Assembly: GCF_026914185.1 (NCBI RefSeq)
Contig: NC_070568.1
Span: forward strand, 1,302,001-1,366,000
Direction: 5' to 3'
Length of the DNA stretch: 64,000 bases
From: Puccinia triticina
Taxonomy: Eukaryota; Basidiomycota; Pucciniomycetes; Pucciniales; Pucciniaceae
Of this stretch, positions 45,760 to 56,304 are shown piece by piece (the stretch's first letter is position 1; the number at the start of each line of letters is the position of its first letter). Below the pieces are notes generated by a model. That model ran no database searches. It was given only the letters and a program-made list of their open reading frames with translations, and was not told the origin of the DNA. Position numbers and translations under genes: made by a program.

Positions 45760-48123
45760 CTAGAAGCAGCTGAAGCTCATGTCCTGATCGTCGTCGTCCT
45801 CACCCGTGGTGGTCGTGGCAGCAGGTGGCTGACTGATCCGGTTCTTCAGACTGTGGTTGTTGGTGCTCAGGTTGGGGTGGTAGAGCTCATCGTTGCATGC
45901 TGGTCGCATCTTTTCCATCAGGTCTTGGTAATGCTTTCGCTCCTCTTCTGCCTCTAGCTCTTTTCGACATCGGCTACAAAAACATGAGAATAGATAGTCT
46001 TCAAACAGCTTTCTTCGGCTGCATGAATCCAATTCGGTCAGTTTAATCAGCTAACTTTCCGTTGTGTAAAAAAGTCAAAGCGAAGGTCAGACTAACCGAG
46101 CATCTAATGATAATTCGGCTGGAATTGAAGATGATCAACACAACAATCAGCCCAACCAATTCATTAATCGATGCCCTCCAAGAAAGGGGGTTAAAAAAAG
46201 ATGGCATACGATTAACGTAAGACAGGGTGATTTCCTCATCTTTAGCGATGTCCTTCCGAGCCATCACGTAGATAGTAGAGGGTGCACTTTTGTGGATATC
46301 TTCGGAACCAGGATGTTTCAAGACGACGGCATTAGGGTCACAAGAATCTACAAAAAAGAAGGATGTGTTAGAGGATGCAAGAATCGAGGGCAAAAATAAG
46401 GTTTTAAGGAGGGAACAGACGAACGATTGAAGCGAGCATGTAAGAGATAGAGGCCATGATCAGCCTCCCGATTGAGGGAGGTTTTACCGACGAATTCGAG
46501 GAAGCTTTTGAGGCCGAAATAATGAGCGATGGTGTCTGGGTCCAATCTGCGCTTCCAGAAGGAGTCCCAGAAGGAGTCTGTCGAGGGTGCTTGGAGATTC
46601 GGATCAGAGGGTTGGGGCCGGTAGCCGGTGTTGATGTGTAAGGCCTTGATGACCGCATGCCATCCGTTGCGCCACATTTGACCGTACCTGACGTCGGCGA
46701 AATGGGAGCCCAGATGCCCCCCTCCGTGGTACTTCTCTCGTCGGGCCCGGTCGGACATGGTTGCGAGCCCTTGGACTCGACTGTAGACCTCTTCGAACTT
46801 GACGCTGGGCCCAGTGGATGGAGGGATTTGGTTGGCCAGGGACTTCTTTTTCGATTTGGTCTTCTTATGTTTCTTAGGGTTATTAGTCCCGGCTGCCGAG
46901 ACTGGGTCATCCGAGCCGTTGGGCTCCTGGGATTCGGATTCGCCATTGTGGACCGAGTCGCCGCTGGGGACTGGCTTGGAGAGCTCAGGTTGGAATGCCG
47001 GGTTGGTGGCGATCTCGCCGGATTCGTTAGCGATCAGCATGCGTGCAAACATCTTAAAGACCATGTGGGCGCCTCTGAAGTCCTCGGCATCGGTGAACCT
47101 GAGCAGCTGCATGTACTCTGGATTCTTCTGTGGACAGACCAACGGTCCAAAATAGTCGACCGATCGTTGGGCACAGACCCGGGTGCAGAAGCGCATGTAA
47201 CACGGCTCAGGGCCCGCGGGCTTCTCGGTCACCGACTGGCCGCCGGTGGTCAGACTGGTCGAGGTGGTGACCATCAGCTGCTGGGCTGCGATCGCCTCCT
47301 TGGATCCGGGTGCCGGATGGTGGGGACAGCTGGGCTGTGCCTTGGTCCGTTGCATCGAAAACGCCCGGCCACAGAATGCACAGCTTTGGCCGGACATGAC
47401 TGAGCGAGAGATGTTTCTGGAGGAGTGACAGACAGAGAGAGAAAGTCAATAGGAGTATATTCGAGCCTAAGCAGGGACGGGTGGGAGAGAGAGGACGGAC
47501 TTGGTGGGAGGCACCCAGACGAATGCATCCTCTTTGATGACCTGGGCGCCTTTTGCGAGATAATCCTTGGCGATCAAGCCGCTCCCCTTGTTACTGGCGG
47601 GGAATCTGACGGGTTCGATCTTGACGGAGCGCTGTCTGCATTCCAAGAGCAGGGTATCGTCGAGGGAGCTGATGGGTTCGCTGGGAGAGTGCTCGACGGA
47701 GGCGGCCTCCCAGTCCTTCTCCCAGGCGTAGTTGGGCAGCCACATGGGCTCGGAGGGCGATCTGAGCTGGGGCGAGGAGGGGTCTGCGAGTCTGTTGGTG
47801 GTGCTGCTGGTATTTTTCTCGTTCGAGCGGGGGAATAGGTTCGAGTTCAGGAATTTCCGGAGTCGCTTCTCGCTCAGCTGCCATTCTGGGTTGGACTCCT
47901 TGATCTTGGCGAGCAGTTTGGGCACGCCCAGGCTGGGTGTCTTGGCTCTGATCGGCAGCACGGCGTCGAGCAGCTGGCCATCGTGGGGGACGACGGCCTG
48001 GGCGGATGTTTTCTCGTCGGCTGGGCTGTTCTCGGCCGCGGGTGTTTCCTCGTGCTGGCCGGGGTCCTGTTCGTTGGCTGAGGATGATGTTTCGGGTGTC
48101 GTGGAGTGTCCGTTGGCCGTCAT
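45760..48123 (-). CDS. SET-domain protein methyltransferase, SET5-like (spliced)
   Basis: This is a lysine methyltransferase; yeast Set5 methylates histone H4. The start is ATG 48123. The N-terminal region is Ser/Glu-rich and contains LGVPKLLAKIKESNPEWQLSEKRLRKFL. The SET domain opens with KGSGLIAKDYLAKGAQVI. Exon 2 carries a cysteine cluster (CAFCGRAF, CPHH, CYMRFCTRVC) followed by a Lys-rich insert. Joining across the intron near 46350-46430 restores FNHSCDPNA, the catalytic NHSCxPN motif. DEEITLSYVN follows. The post-SET segment is LFSCFCSRCRKEL, with zinc-binding cysteines. The C-terminus is acidic (TTTTGEDDDDQDM). Cysteine layout and order fit SET5/SMYD-type enzymes. It is divergent from MUS81. 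Confidence 0.8.
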
Positions 48124-48357
48124 CGTCGGCAGTGTGCTTGTGCTGGTTCTCCGTGCCCGCTGCGTCTCTTGACTTTCCTGTTGTGAGTCTATGCAACTGG
48201 GCCGCCCCCGATCGCCGTTCGGGGCTCATGCATATGTCCCGGGCTGAGTCCACCCAACCACTGCCCGACCACCCCAGCCCCCGTCCACCCCCCGCCCAGC
48301 CCCCCGCTAAGCAAGCAACCCCCACTGCTTCCCCTTCTTCTTACACTGCTGCACGCG
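48124..48357. promoter_or_regulatory. Divergent promoter between SET5-like gene and MUS81
   Basis: The two ATGs are 234 bp apart and point away from each other, so this C-rich spacer must serve both genes. I see no TATA box. A CCCCCGCCCAGCCCCCC-type tract lies near 48290-48305. Confidence 0.5.
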
Positions 48358-51300
48358 ATGGCACCATCAACATCACTCAACGCCGAATGGGCCGGCTGGC
48401 TCAACGAGGCCGCCGACCACGCCGCAAACAACGGATCCCGCTCATGCGACACCTACCGCCGAGCTGCACGCGCCATCCGCACTCACAACCAGGCCTTCCA
48501 CCATCCCAAACAGGCATGCTTTCTGAAATAAATAAATAAATAATTTAAGGCCGCTTGGATCTGACTTTGCGCCCTACAACAGGCACTGGTTCTCACTGGC
48601 GTAGGCGAAGGCATAGTCAGACTTCTCACCACCAAGCTCAAGGAGAAGTGTGAGGAGACTGGGGATCCGTTTCCCACCGAACGTGCGTGTTCATCAGTCT
48701 GGATTCTGCCAAACTAGCAGCCTGATCTGGCTTTCTCTCGGAAATATACAGCCGAATCTCTCAAGGGGAAGAGGAAAAAAGATGGCGCGAAGACAAGCAG
48801 GCCTAGGAAACGCGTCAAAGAGATCCTCACTGCCGAGGAGCGAGCACTCGATTCTTGCAGCTCTGATGAGGATCACCAAGAACAAGCACGAGCATCCAAT
48901 CAAACCGGCTCTTCAGTCGGTCAGAAGAAGAAGGCCAAGCCACGCCAGCGTCGTCGGACACACAAGAGCGATGAGATCACGGCAGCAGAACGCCTGCTCG
49001 ACCCTTCTTCCTCCGAGCCTGAGCCACCTCCCACTCGCAAAACGACTCAGCAAGCCAGCCCGAAAGCTCGCAAGAGTCAGAGTCAGAAGAAATACATCCC
49101 CAAGAGACGCACCGGCTGCTGGGGCATCCTCGTCGCCTTGTCCATCCTCACCACCGAAGCCACCGAAGACACCTTCGCATTCACCAAGCAGGAGATCATC
49201 GCACACGCTCAACAGTACTGTGAGGCTAGCTATACCGAACGGGGAAGCAGGGGAGGAGGCGCGGGGAATAGCGGCCATTACACTGCCTGGAACATGTACG
49301 TCACAGCAAAAGTCCCCCTTTTTTTTCTCCCGCTCTCAACTTACCTGGCACTCTCCATTTAGGAAGAAACTGCTCGCCGAAGGGCTCTCCGTCTCCGAGC
49401 CTGGCCGACAGGCAAAATTCACTCTGACCCAGCCAGGCTTCGAAGTGGCCGCGATCCTTGCTGAGAAAGAAGAACTATCTCTGGTCCCATTCGATAAGTC
49501 AAAACTACCTGACGGGGACAATCTCGCCGTACCCGACACCAATGAGGACGGGCTCGATTCCGATCGCGACGCCTTGCCCATAGCTAGTTCCTCAAAGACT
49601 ACCGCACCCGCTAAGAAGAACGCACCCAAACGCCAATCTGGTGGCCTAAATCCTTCAACGTCTTGTGACACTATCCCCTCAGCGATCGATAAACGGAAAA
49701 ATACCCCCGCCCAGCAACCAAATAATCCCCCCAGAAAGAACAGCTTTCCAACGATTCCCAACGACTCTGATTTCACGTGTCAGGGTACAAGTTATAGGCA
49801 ACCATCGAGCCGCTTGCCTCTCAATCGTGGCCCGTTTGAATTTTGGTATCTTGATCGAAGTCAGTAAACCATTTCTCCTGAAGTTTGTGCTGGGCCTAAC
49901 CGACTCTTGCAATTGTACAAATCCTCCAGCAGGCTCGCGAGTCAGAAACATGGATGACGCGGATAGCCGCATGCATCCGAGAACGTTTGAGACGCTATAC
50001 CAGGTCGAATTTGCCGCAAGCCAGAATTCACATCCCGTCAAGAGGAGCTCGATCGCCGACGAGGCTGCCATATGTCCAAGATCGATAGCTGGCTCGGACG
50101 GCCATATGACGGGCTGGATGTACGAGAGCAAGGCGATCCCTATGTGTCCCGGGTTCGGAGTATCAGCCCATTCGCCAACCTTGTCTACCAGCACGACACT
50201 CCAGCCTCCCACTCTGTCCTCAAGCCTCAAGAACACCGGCCCCTCGGCCAGCCAATCGAGCCAACACCGCCGACCGTCTTCGCCGAAGGCTGGACCACCG
50301 CTGAACATCATCCACGACGAGTCTTATTGTGGCTTATCCACACAAACGACGATCGGGGCAGGATATCAGAGCAGGATCACCCCTCCGGACCCCCTTTTCA
50401 AACCGAGCTCATCAGGCTCTGCCACACCCGCAGGCTCGGTGGTCTCGATCCGCTCCGAGGTCGATTCGACCTCGTCTAAAGACCCAGCACCGTTCGCAGG
50501 CCTCAAGCCGCCCAGTCGACTCGGTTCCTGTGAGATCGTCTTGAGCGGCGCCGCGCCCTCTGAAACCGTCGCCGGATGGAGTGCATCTGAAAGCCCGGAA
50601 AGTTTCCCCGCTTCGAAGACATCAGCTAGTCGCGCCAGCTCCCGCACTCTCGGCGCCGATCTCAATCGCTCGTCTAGCAGCAAATTCTCCTCCAATAGGA
50701 ACCTCTCGCAGCCATCCGCCACCGCCCCCTTGCCGAGCCGCGCCCCTCACGTAAACCTTCAACGCACCTCCAGTGCGCTCTCAGAGAACCGGCCTATTGG
50801 TGACGGCTTGCCGAGCAGACGGACCCTCGTCAACCTCAAGCGGACCCCGAGTGCGCTCTCGGAGAGCCTCTTCACCCGGGCCTCGCAGGTAGACTTCCAG
50901 GCCGAAACCTGGGCCGCGGGCACCTACGACATCTGTCTGGTCCTTGATCATCGCGAGGTCCGGGCCGTCAACGACCGAGACGCGTTCTATAATCTCTGTG
51001 TGGCCAAAGCAAGTGCCCTCGAGACCCCTGCTCAGGCCCCCATCTCCGTCCTTCAGCGATCACTCGTCCTCGGTGACATTATTTGGATCGCCGTTCATCG
51101 TCAAAGTCGGCGCGAAGTCGTCCTGGACTCCATCGTCGAACGCAAACGTCTCGACGATCTGTGTGCGAGCATTAAGGATAACCGGTTTGAGGAACAGAAG
51201 GTAAGACAACCCCTTTCTTTTTTTCCCCCTGATTGAGCTCTTTTTTGTATGTTCCAGGCTGAATATTTGTGGTGGTGTATGTAGGCCCGGCTGAAAAGAT

Positions 51301-52114
51301 CGGGGCTCCGAGACCCAATCTATCTTGTCGAAGCGTACAATACTCAGTCTAACCACGATAGCCATGGCCAGATGATCTATACTTCCAAGTTCGAGACTAT
51401 GCTCTTGAACGACTTCCAGCTCGAGGCTACTGCCGATTGGAAGGCCTCTGTCGAATTCCTGATTCGGCGGACCGAGGTCTTACGTGACCTTCACCAGGTG
51501 AACTTATCCTGCTCATCTTTTCCGCCAAAAAAAGAAAGTCAGCCGCTGATAGATTGTGGGTCCAGACGATCGATCTGTCGATTATCCCAGACTCAGAGAT
51601 CGACCGGACAACGTATCTTACCAAGCTAAGTCGACTGCGGAGCCAATCGACGCCGGGGACGACGAGGGGGGGAAGGGAAGGAGGAGAGTACTGGGTGACG
51701 ACGTACGAGGCCTTCGAGATGCTGAACCACAAGTCGGCGACGTTGACGGTGCGGGAGCTGTGGGCGCGGATGGCGCACTGTTTGCCGGGGATGAGCGCCT
51801 CGAAGGTGGCCACTCTTGTCGAGCATTGGCCTTCCCCCGTCTCCTTCTGGGAAGACCTCCAAACCCATGTCGCTCATCCCGACAACCACGATCTCCCCGC
51901 CGATAAACACCCTTGGTCGTGGATCGAACGGCAAGCTAATTCGCCACTGCCAGCGCTTAACCCGGACAATTCTGTCGACACTAACGCTAGTACTACCAGT
52001 GCTGCTGCTTCTGCAATCACTGACGCTAGCACGAAGATCGGCCCTGCTTTATCTAAACGGCTCTGGGAGCTATATACCTTCTCGGAATACAGTTCTCCTC
52101 CTCCTTCCCCTTGA
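48358..52114 (+). CDS. MUS81: MUS81 crossover-junction endonuclease catalytic subunit (spliced)
   Basis: This is the structure-specific nuclease subunit that works with EME1 on branched DNA in recombination repair. The ATG at 48358 begins [20 protein letters not shown], the N-terminal helix-hairpin-helix unit; its second half, [17 protein letters not shown], lies on exon 2. A basic linker ([15 protein letters not shown]) is followed by [18 protein letters not shown] and a winged-helix region ([14 protein letters not shown]). A long Ser-rich insert covers about 49900-50880. The XPF-type nuclease domain has [16 protein letters not shown] and [18 protein letters not shown] with the catalytic ERKxxxD. 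The C-terminal helix-hairpin-helix has [17 protein letters not shown]. The Ser-rich insert between wing and nuclease domain is longer than I would expect. The stop is at 52112. Confidence 0.9.
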
Positions 52115-52921
52115 CCTCCTCTGTTGTCCTGGCCTAACTCACGTCTTACATCATCATTATCATCATCATCATCATCATCTCTTCTTCCTCAGGTTGATTC
52201 CATTATCCTCTTGTTTCTTCTTTTTTTTTTTTTGCGGAGGGTAGCATTTGGCTTAATATTTTCATCAGATCAAATATATATTATCCTTTAAATTGTAGAT
52301 TGAGCCAAGTGCATTTGTTCGTTCTTTCATGTGTTTTGTTCAAACTATGTAGTCATCCAGACAACATCTGCTCCAAATAATTCAATAATGGCATACCAGA
52401 TCTGGAAAACTGCATCCGTGCAATCTTTGGTCCAGGCTCTCATGTTCAAGATTGTCAACATTGCTTCAATAGTCATGTCCAAACCTCAGAAGTCTAGGCC
52501 GATCTGGTCTGCATCTACGTTTTGTAAGTTCAGTATTGTAAGGATAGTGTTAGTTTCAGGAAGCACTCCTGTAGCCATTTTGTGCTTCTTTATCTGCTGC
52601 CCTAACGCTGACGCCTCTAAAATAAATGTGGTGCACTGCTAGCAAGAGTGGTTTGCTGACTGCTGCCCCTACTGCCATGAGGGTGTAGCAGTTTGACCAC
52701 TTTCTTGAGCGTAGCACAGTGATTACTTGCAAGAGAGCACTCACAACAAAACTTAGACCAGTCCGGGTTGTTTGGGGGTCTTAGCTGCAAATTTTTTAAC
52801 AAATGTGATTTTTCATGCTACGCCAAAGAGTGACAGTTAAAAAGAACAACAAGGGGGAAAGTGAACAGTAGAGCTAATATACACAAGAGAAAGAAAAAGT
52901 TGTAATCAAGTAAACCTATTA
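52115..52921. other. Intergenic region before the minisatellite
   Basis: The 3' flank of MUS81 contains an ATCATC run near 52150-52180 and a T tract at 52210-52222. The rest, 52300-52921, is AT-rich with no supported gene. Confidence 0.45.
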
Positions 52922-54247
52922 CAGAGTGTGCTCTGGCACACTCCTATTACGGAGTGTGCTCTGGCAAACTCCTATTACGGAGTGTGCTCTGGCACACTCC
53001 TATTACGGAGTGTGCTCTGGCACACTCCTATTACGGAGTGTTCTCTGGCACACTCCTATTACGGAGTGTGCTCTGGCACACTCCTATTACGGAGTGTTCT
53101 CTGGCACACTCCTATTACGGAGTGTGCTCTGGCACACTCCTATTACGGAGTGTGCTCTGGCACACTCCTATTACGGAGTGTGCTCTGGCACACTCCTATT
53201 ACGGAGTGTGCTCTGGCACACTCCTATTACGGAGTGTGCTCTGGCACACTCCTATTACGGAGTGTGCTCTGGCACACTCCTATTACGGAGTGTGCTCTGG
53301 CACACTCCTATTACGGAGTGTGCTCTGGCACACTCCTATTACGGAGTGTGCTCTGGCACACTCCTATTACGGAGTGTGCTCTGGCACACTCCTATTACGG
53401 AGTGTGCTCTGGCACACTCCTATTACGGAGTGTGCTCTGGCACACTCCTATTACGGAGTGTGCTCTGGCACACTCCTATTACGGAGTGTGCTCTGGCACA
53501 CTCCTATTACGGAGTGTGCTCTGGCACACTCCTATTACGGAGTGTGCTCTGGCACACTCCTATTACGGAGTGTGCTCTGGCACACTCCTATTACGGAGTG
53601 TGCTCTGGCACACTCCTATTACGGAGTGTGCTCTGGCACACTCCTATTACGGAGTGTGCTCTGGCACACTCCTATTACGGAGTGTGCTCTGGCACACTCC
53701 TATTACGGAGTGTGCCTTGGCACACTCCTATTACAGAGTGTGCCTTGGCACACTCCTATTACAGAGTGTGCCTTGGCACACTCCTATTACAGAGTGTGCC
53801 TTGGCACACTCCTATTACAGAGTGTGCCTTGGCACACTCCTATTACAGAGTGTGCCTTGGCACACTCCTATTACAGAGTGTGCCTTGGCACACTCCTATT
53901 ACAGAGTGTGCCTTGGCACACTCCTATTACAGAGTGTGCCTTGGCACACTCCTATTACAGAGTGTGCTTTGGCACACTCCTATTACAGAGTGTGCTTTGG
54001 CACACTCCTATTACAGAGTGTGCTTTGGCACACTCCTATTACAGAGTGTGCTTTGGCACACTCCTATTACAGAGTGTGCTTTGGCACACTCCTATTACAG
54101 AGTGTGCTTTGGCACACTCCTATTACAGAGTGTGCTTTGGCACACTCCTATTACAGAGTGTGCTTTGGCACACTCCTATTACAGAGTGTGCTTTGGCACA
54201 CTCCTATTACAGAGTGTGCTTTGGCACACTCCTAATACAGAGTGTGG
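52922..54247 (+). repeat. Minisatellite of about 47 units of a 28-bp hairpin
   Basis: The unit is TATTACGGAGTGTGCTCTGG followed by CACACTCC, 28 bp. Each unit is itself a hairpin: GGAGTGTGC paired with GCACACTCC around a TCTG loop. Exactly 47 periods fit between 52922 and 54238, and a partial unit follows. Blocks are ordered: units 1-28 have loop CTCTGG and mostly CGGAG, units 29-37 have CCTTGG, units 38-47 have CTTTGG with CAGAG. Unit 2 has CAAACT, and units 5 and 7 have GTGTTCTCTGG. The unit has no stop codon in any plus-strand frame, so all three frames stay open for over 1.3 kb. There is no sign that this is a real protein. Confidence 0.95.
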
Positions 54248-55530
54248 TTTGGGATACAGGGTATCCTGGATATCCCACTCAGGATATCTGGTAGTGGTTG
54301 AAGTGCTCCCTCCTCCGCAACATCATGGTCACAATTAGTAAACAGACCAAAATAGCCAATGGGACCACGAGAAATAACATGCTAGCTAGAAGGGGAGGAA
54401 AAAAAGAAATACAATCAGAAGAATTTTATTCAAAGCAAATTGAAATAATTGGAACAAAGATGACTTACCAGTGCTCTGTTTGGAGAGTTTGAGATGGTCA
54501 AAGAGAAAGATTGTCACCCCTTTGATTTTTTCTGTCTTCAGCAAAGGGATTTTTTCTGAGTTTGGAATTTGGAATTGAGTGTATTGCCAACCATGTTGAT
54601 AAGCACATCCTTCCAGTTGAATTGTATTGCTCCCGCCGTGGGTTCACCAAGAATCAGAGGAACAGTTTCCATGCATATGTCAAAGAATATCTACCTGAAA
54701 ACAAGGAACATATCATGTCAGCTATGCGCGGCACAGGTGTTGGTCTCCTAACCCTCTGCTCACCTGAGCACAAGAAACAATGAAATGAAATGGGAGATTG
54801 ACAGATTTGAAGTACAACAATTTTTTGATGAGGATGAGATGGGGAGGGAAAAAATGCAGCAACAACTTGCCAGTGGCATGGGCCTTGATACCTCTCTTAG
54901 TTACCCATCATGCCAGGTGCTGGTAGGGCCATTGAAGCTGTTGACCATTAGGAAAATGGTGGCTTGGCTTGGTCCTTGAATCACAACCAAACAATTAAGA
55001 TCTTGATTCATCCTAACTCCAACTCTTGCAATCTCTGTGGGTGGCCCAGTCACAAGTGTGTGGTACATCCTTGGAGGTAGTGGAAATAAGCAGCCTCTGG
55101 TATCACTCTTGAACCATCAAAAGACTATGTATCACCTTGTTATGTTGGGTCCAAGGTCTATGTGGTGACATTGATGAAGGAAGTCAATTACCAAGACGTC
55201 TCCTCCCCCAAATACAAAATTCCCACTGATATGTGAAATGATGTATTGGGATGGGCTTTACCAAGCAATATCCGGTCAAATTCAGCTTGGACCCCATTCT
55301 GCAGCTCATTTTGAGACACATAACCAATCTGTGTTGGTTTAACATTGCCTCAGATGTGCTGAACTGTATCATCAGTATGTTTATCAATCCCTTCCAAATG
55401 TTCAATCTTTTTTCAACTAATTGTATATTTGTTTTCATGATCTGATAACATCCAGATCTCTACCAAGCTGTGTTGGGCAAACTGTTGACGTGCTGATTTT
55501 TCAATATCTTTTGGAATTTCTGACAATATG
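54248..55530. other. Intergenic DNA after the minisatellite
   Basis: A short palindromic stretch (GGGTATCC, GGATATCCC, GGATATCTGG) directly follows the array at 54250-54295. Two short overlapping frames near 54562-54783 (one contains HAYVKEYLPENKEH) match no family and may be transposon relics. The remainder is AT-rich. Confidence 0.4.
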
Positions 55531-56007
55531 GTGGACAGACTGGTACACACGTAGGATCAAGATTTTTTTGCGCATGGCACACTCTGGAGGACGTCAAGGA
55601 ATTCAATACTTCAAGCTCGCAATTTTTCAGCTCACAGTACATCAATATTCAACAGCACGGCGTGGTGCGCATCCTCAAGACATTTCAGGCATTCTTCCCT
55701 TCCCCCTTTCCTTCTTGCTTTCTTCTCCCTTGATCTTTGTGTTTTTCTTAGGTCTGTGTGTTCATTTCATTTCTGTTAAAGCCCTATTATTTTATTTTCT
55801 TATGTGTGCGTCTTGGTTAGGTTTTGGATGAGGAGGGTTTGTCTTTCTCTCTTTTCTGTTTTGTTTGTTTTGTTTCTGTCTTGTCTCTTTCTGCCTGGTT
55901 GTTGTAGTATGCGCATGCATGCTAGGTTGTGATGAGCTGTCTATTAGATGTCACGAACCCCGGGCCCAGGGTTTGAGTTCAGTTCAAACTCAGACTTTCA
56001 GGCAGCA
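55531..56007 (+). repeat. Dispersed repeat, copy A
   Basis: This segment matches 62777-63236 in the same orientation along its length. It starts GTGGACAGACTGGTACA, has a T/C-rich middle (TTTCTTGC, TTGTTTTGTTTCTG), and ends GCTAGGTTGTGATGAG, then GATGTCACGAAC and GTTTGAGTTCAG. The divergence is substantial. The class is unknown; no protein domain is visible. It ends 48 bp left of the copia element. Confidence 0.65.
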
Positions 56008-56055
56008 TTGTGAGAACTCCTTTTGGGACGGGTGGCAGTTCTTTGAGGGGGAAAT

Positions 56056-56178
56056 TGTTGTGCTGGTAGCTCTGAGGAATGGATGATTTCGATTACATAG
56101 TAGAGAAATCATATATGTACTACCTACAATATGTCTGTGACAGTTGTCGCAGTCAAGAACTACATATATGTCACAACA
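56056..56178 (-). repeat. 3' LTR of the copia element
   Basis: This 123-bp terminal repeat matches 61822-61944 with one mismatch seen. It contains an internal inverted pair, ATCATATATGTA and TACATATATG. It is unusually short for a copia LTR. Confidence 0.95.
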
Positions 56179-56189
56179 TCCCCCCCCTC
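56179..56189 (-). other. Polypurine tract of the copia element
   Basis: On the coding strand the sequence GAGGGGGGGGA directly adjoins the 3' LTR, the expected place for plus-strand DNA priming. Confidence 0.85.
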
Positions 56190-56304
56190 AACAAGAAACT
56201 GGCAAGTATGAAATAAGAAATCATGGAGGCAGAAGAAAAAAAATAGATAAAAAAAAATACCAAGACATGGGTAATTGAGAAGAAATAAATAACCAACAGA
56301 TTCA

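Noticed and set aside
48650..49867. Separate gene in the frame starting at 48650
   Set aside because: Its middle is partly the MUS81 gene and partly a shadow; exon joins place the coding sequence in MUS81.
52922..54247. CRISPR array
   Set aside because: The units are contiguous with no unique spacers and the DNA is eukaryotic.
52926..54338. Repetitive protein of about 470 residues
   Set aside because: All three frames are equally open because the 28-bp unit lacks stops; nothing favours one of them as coding.
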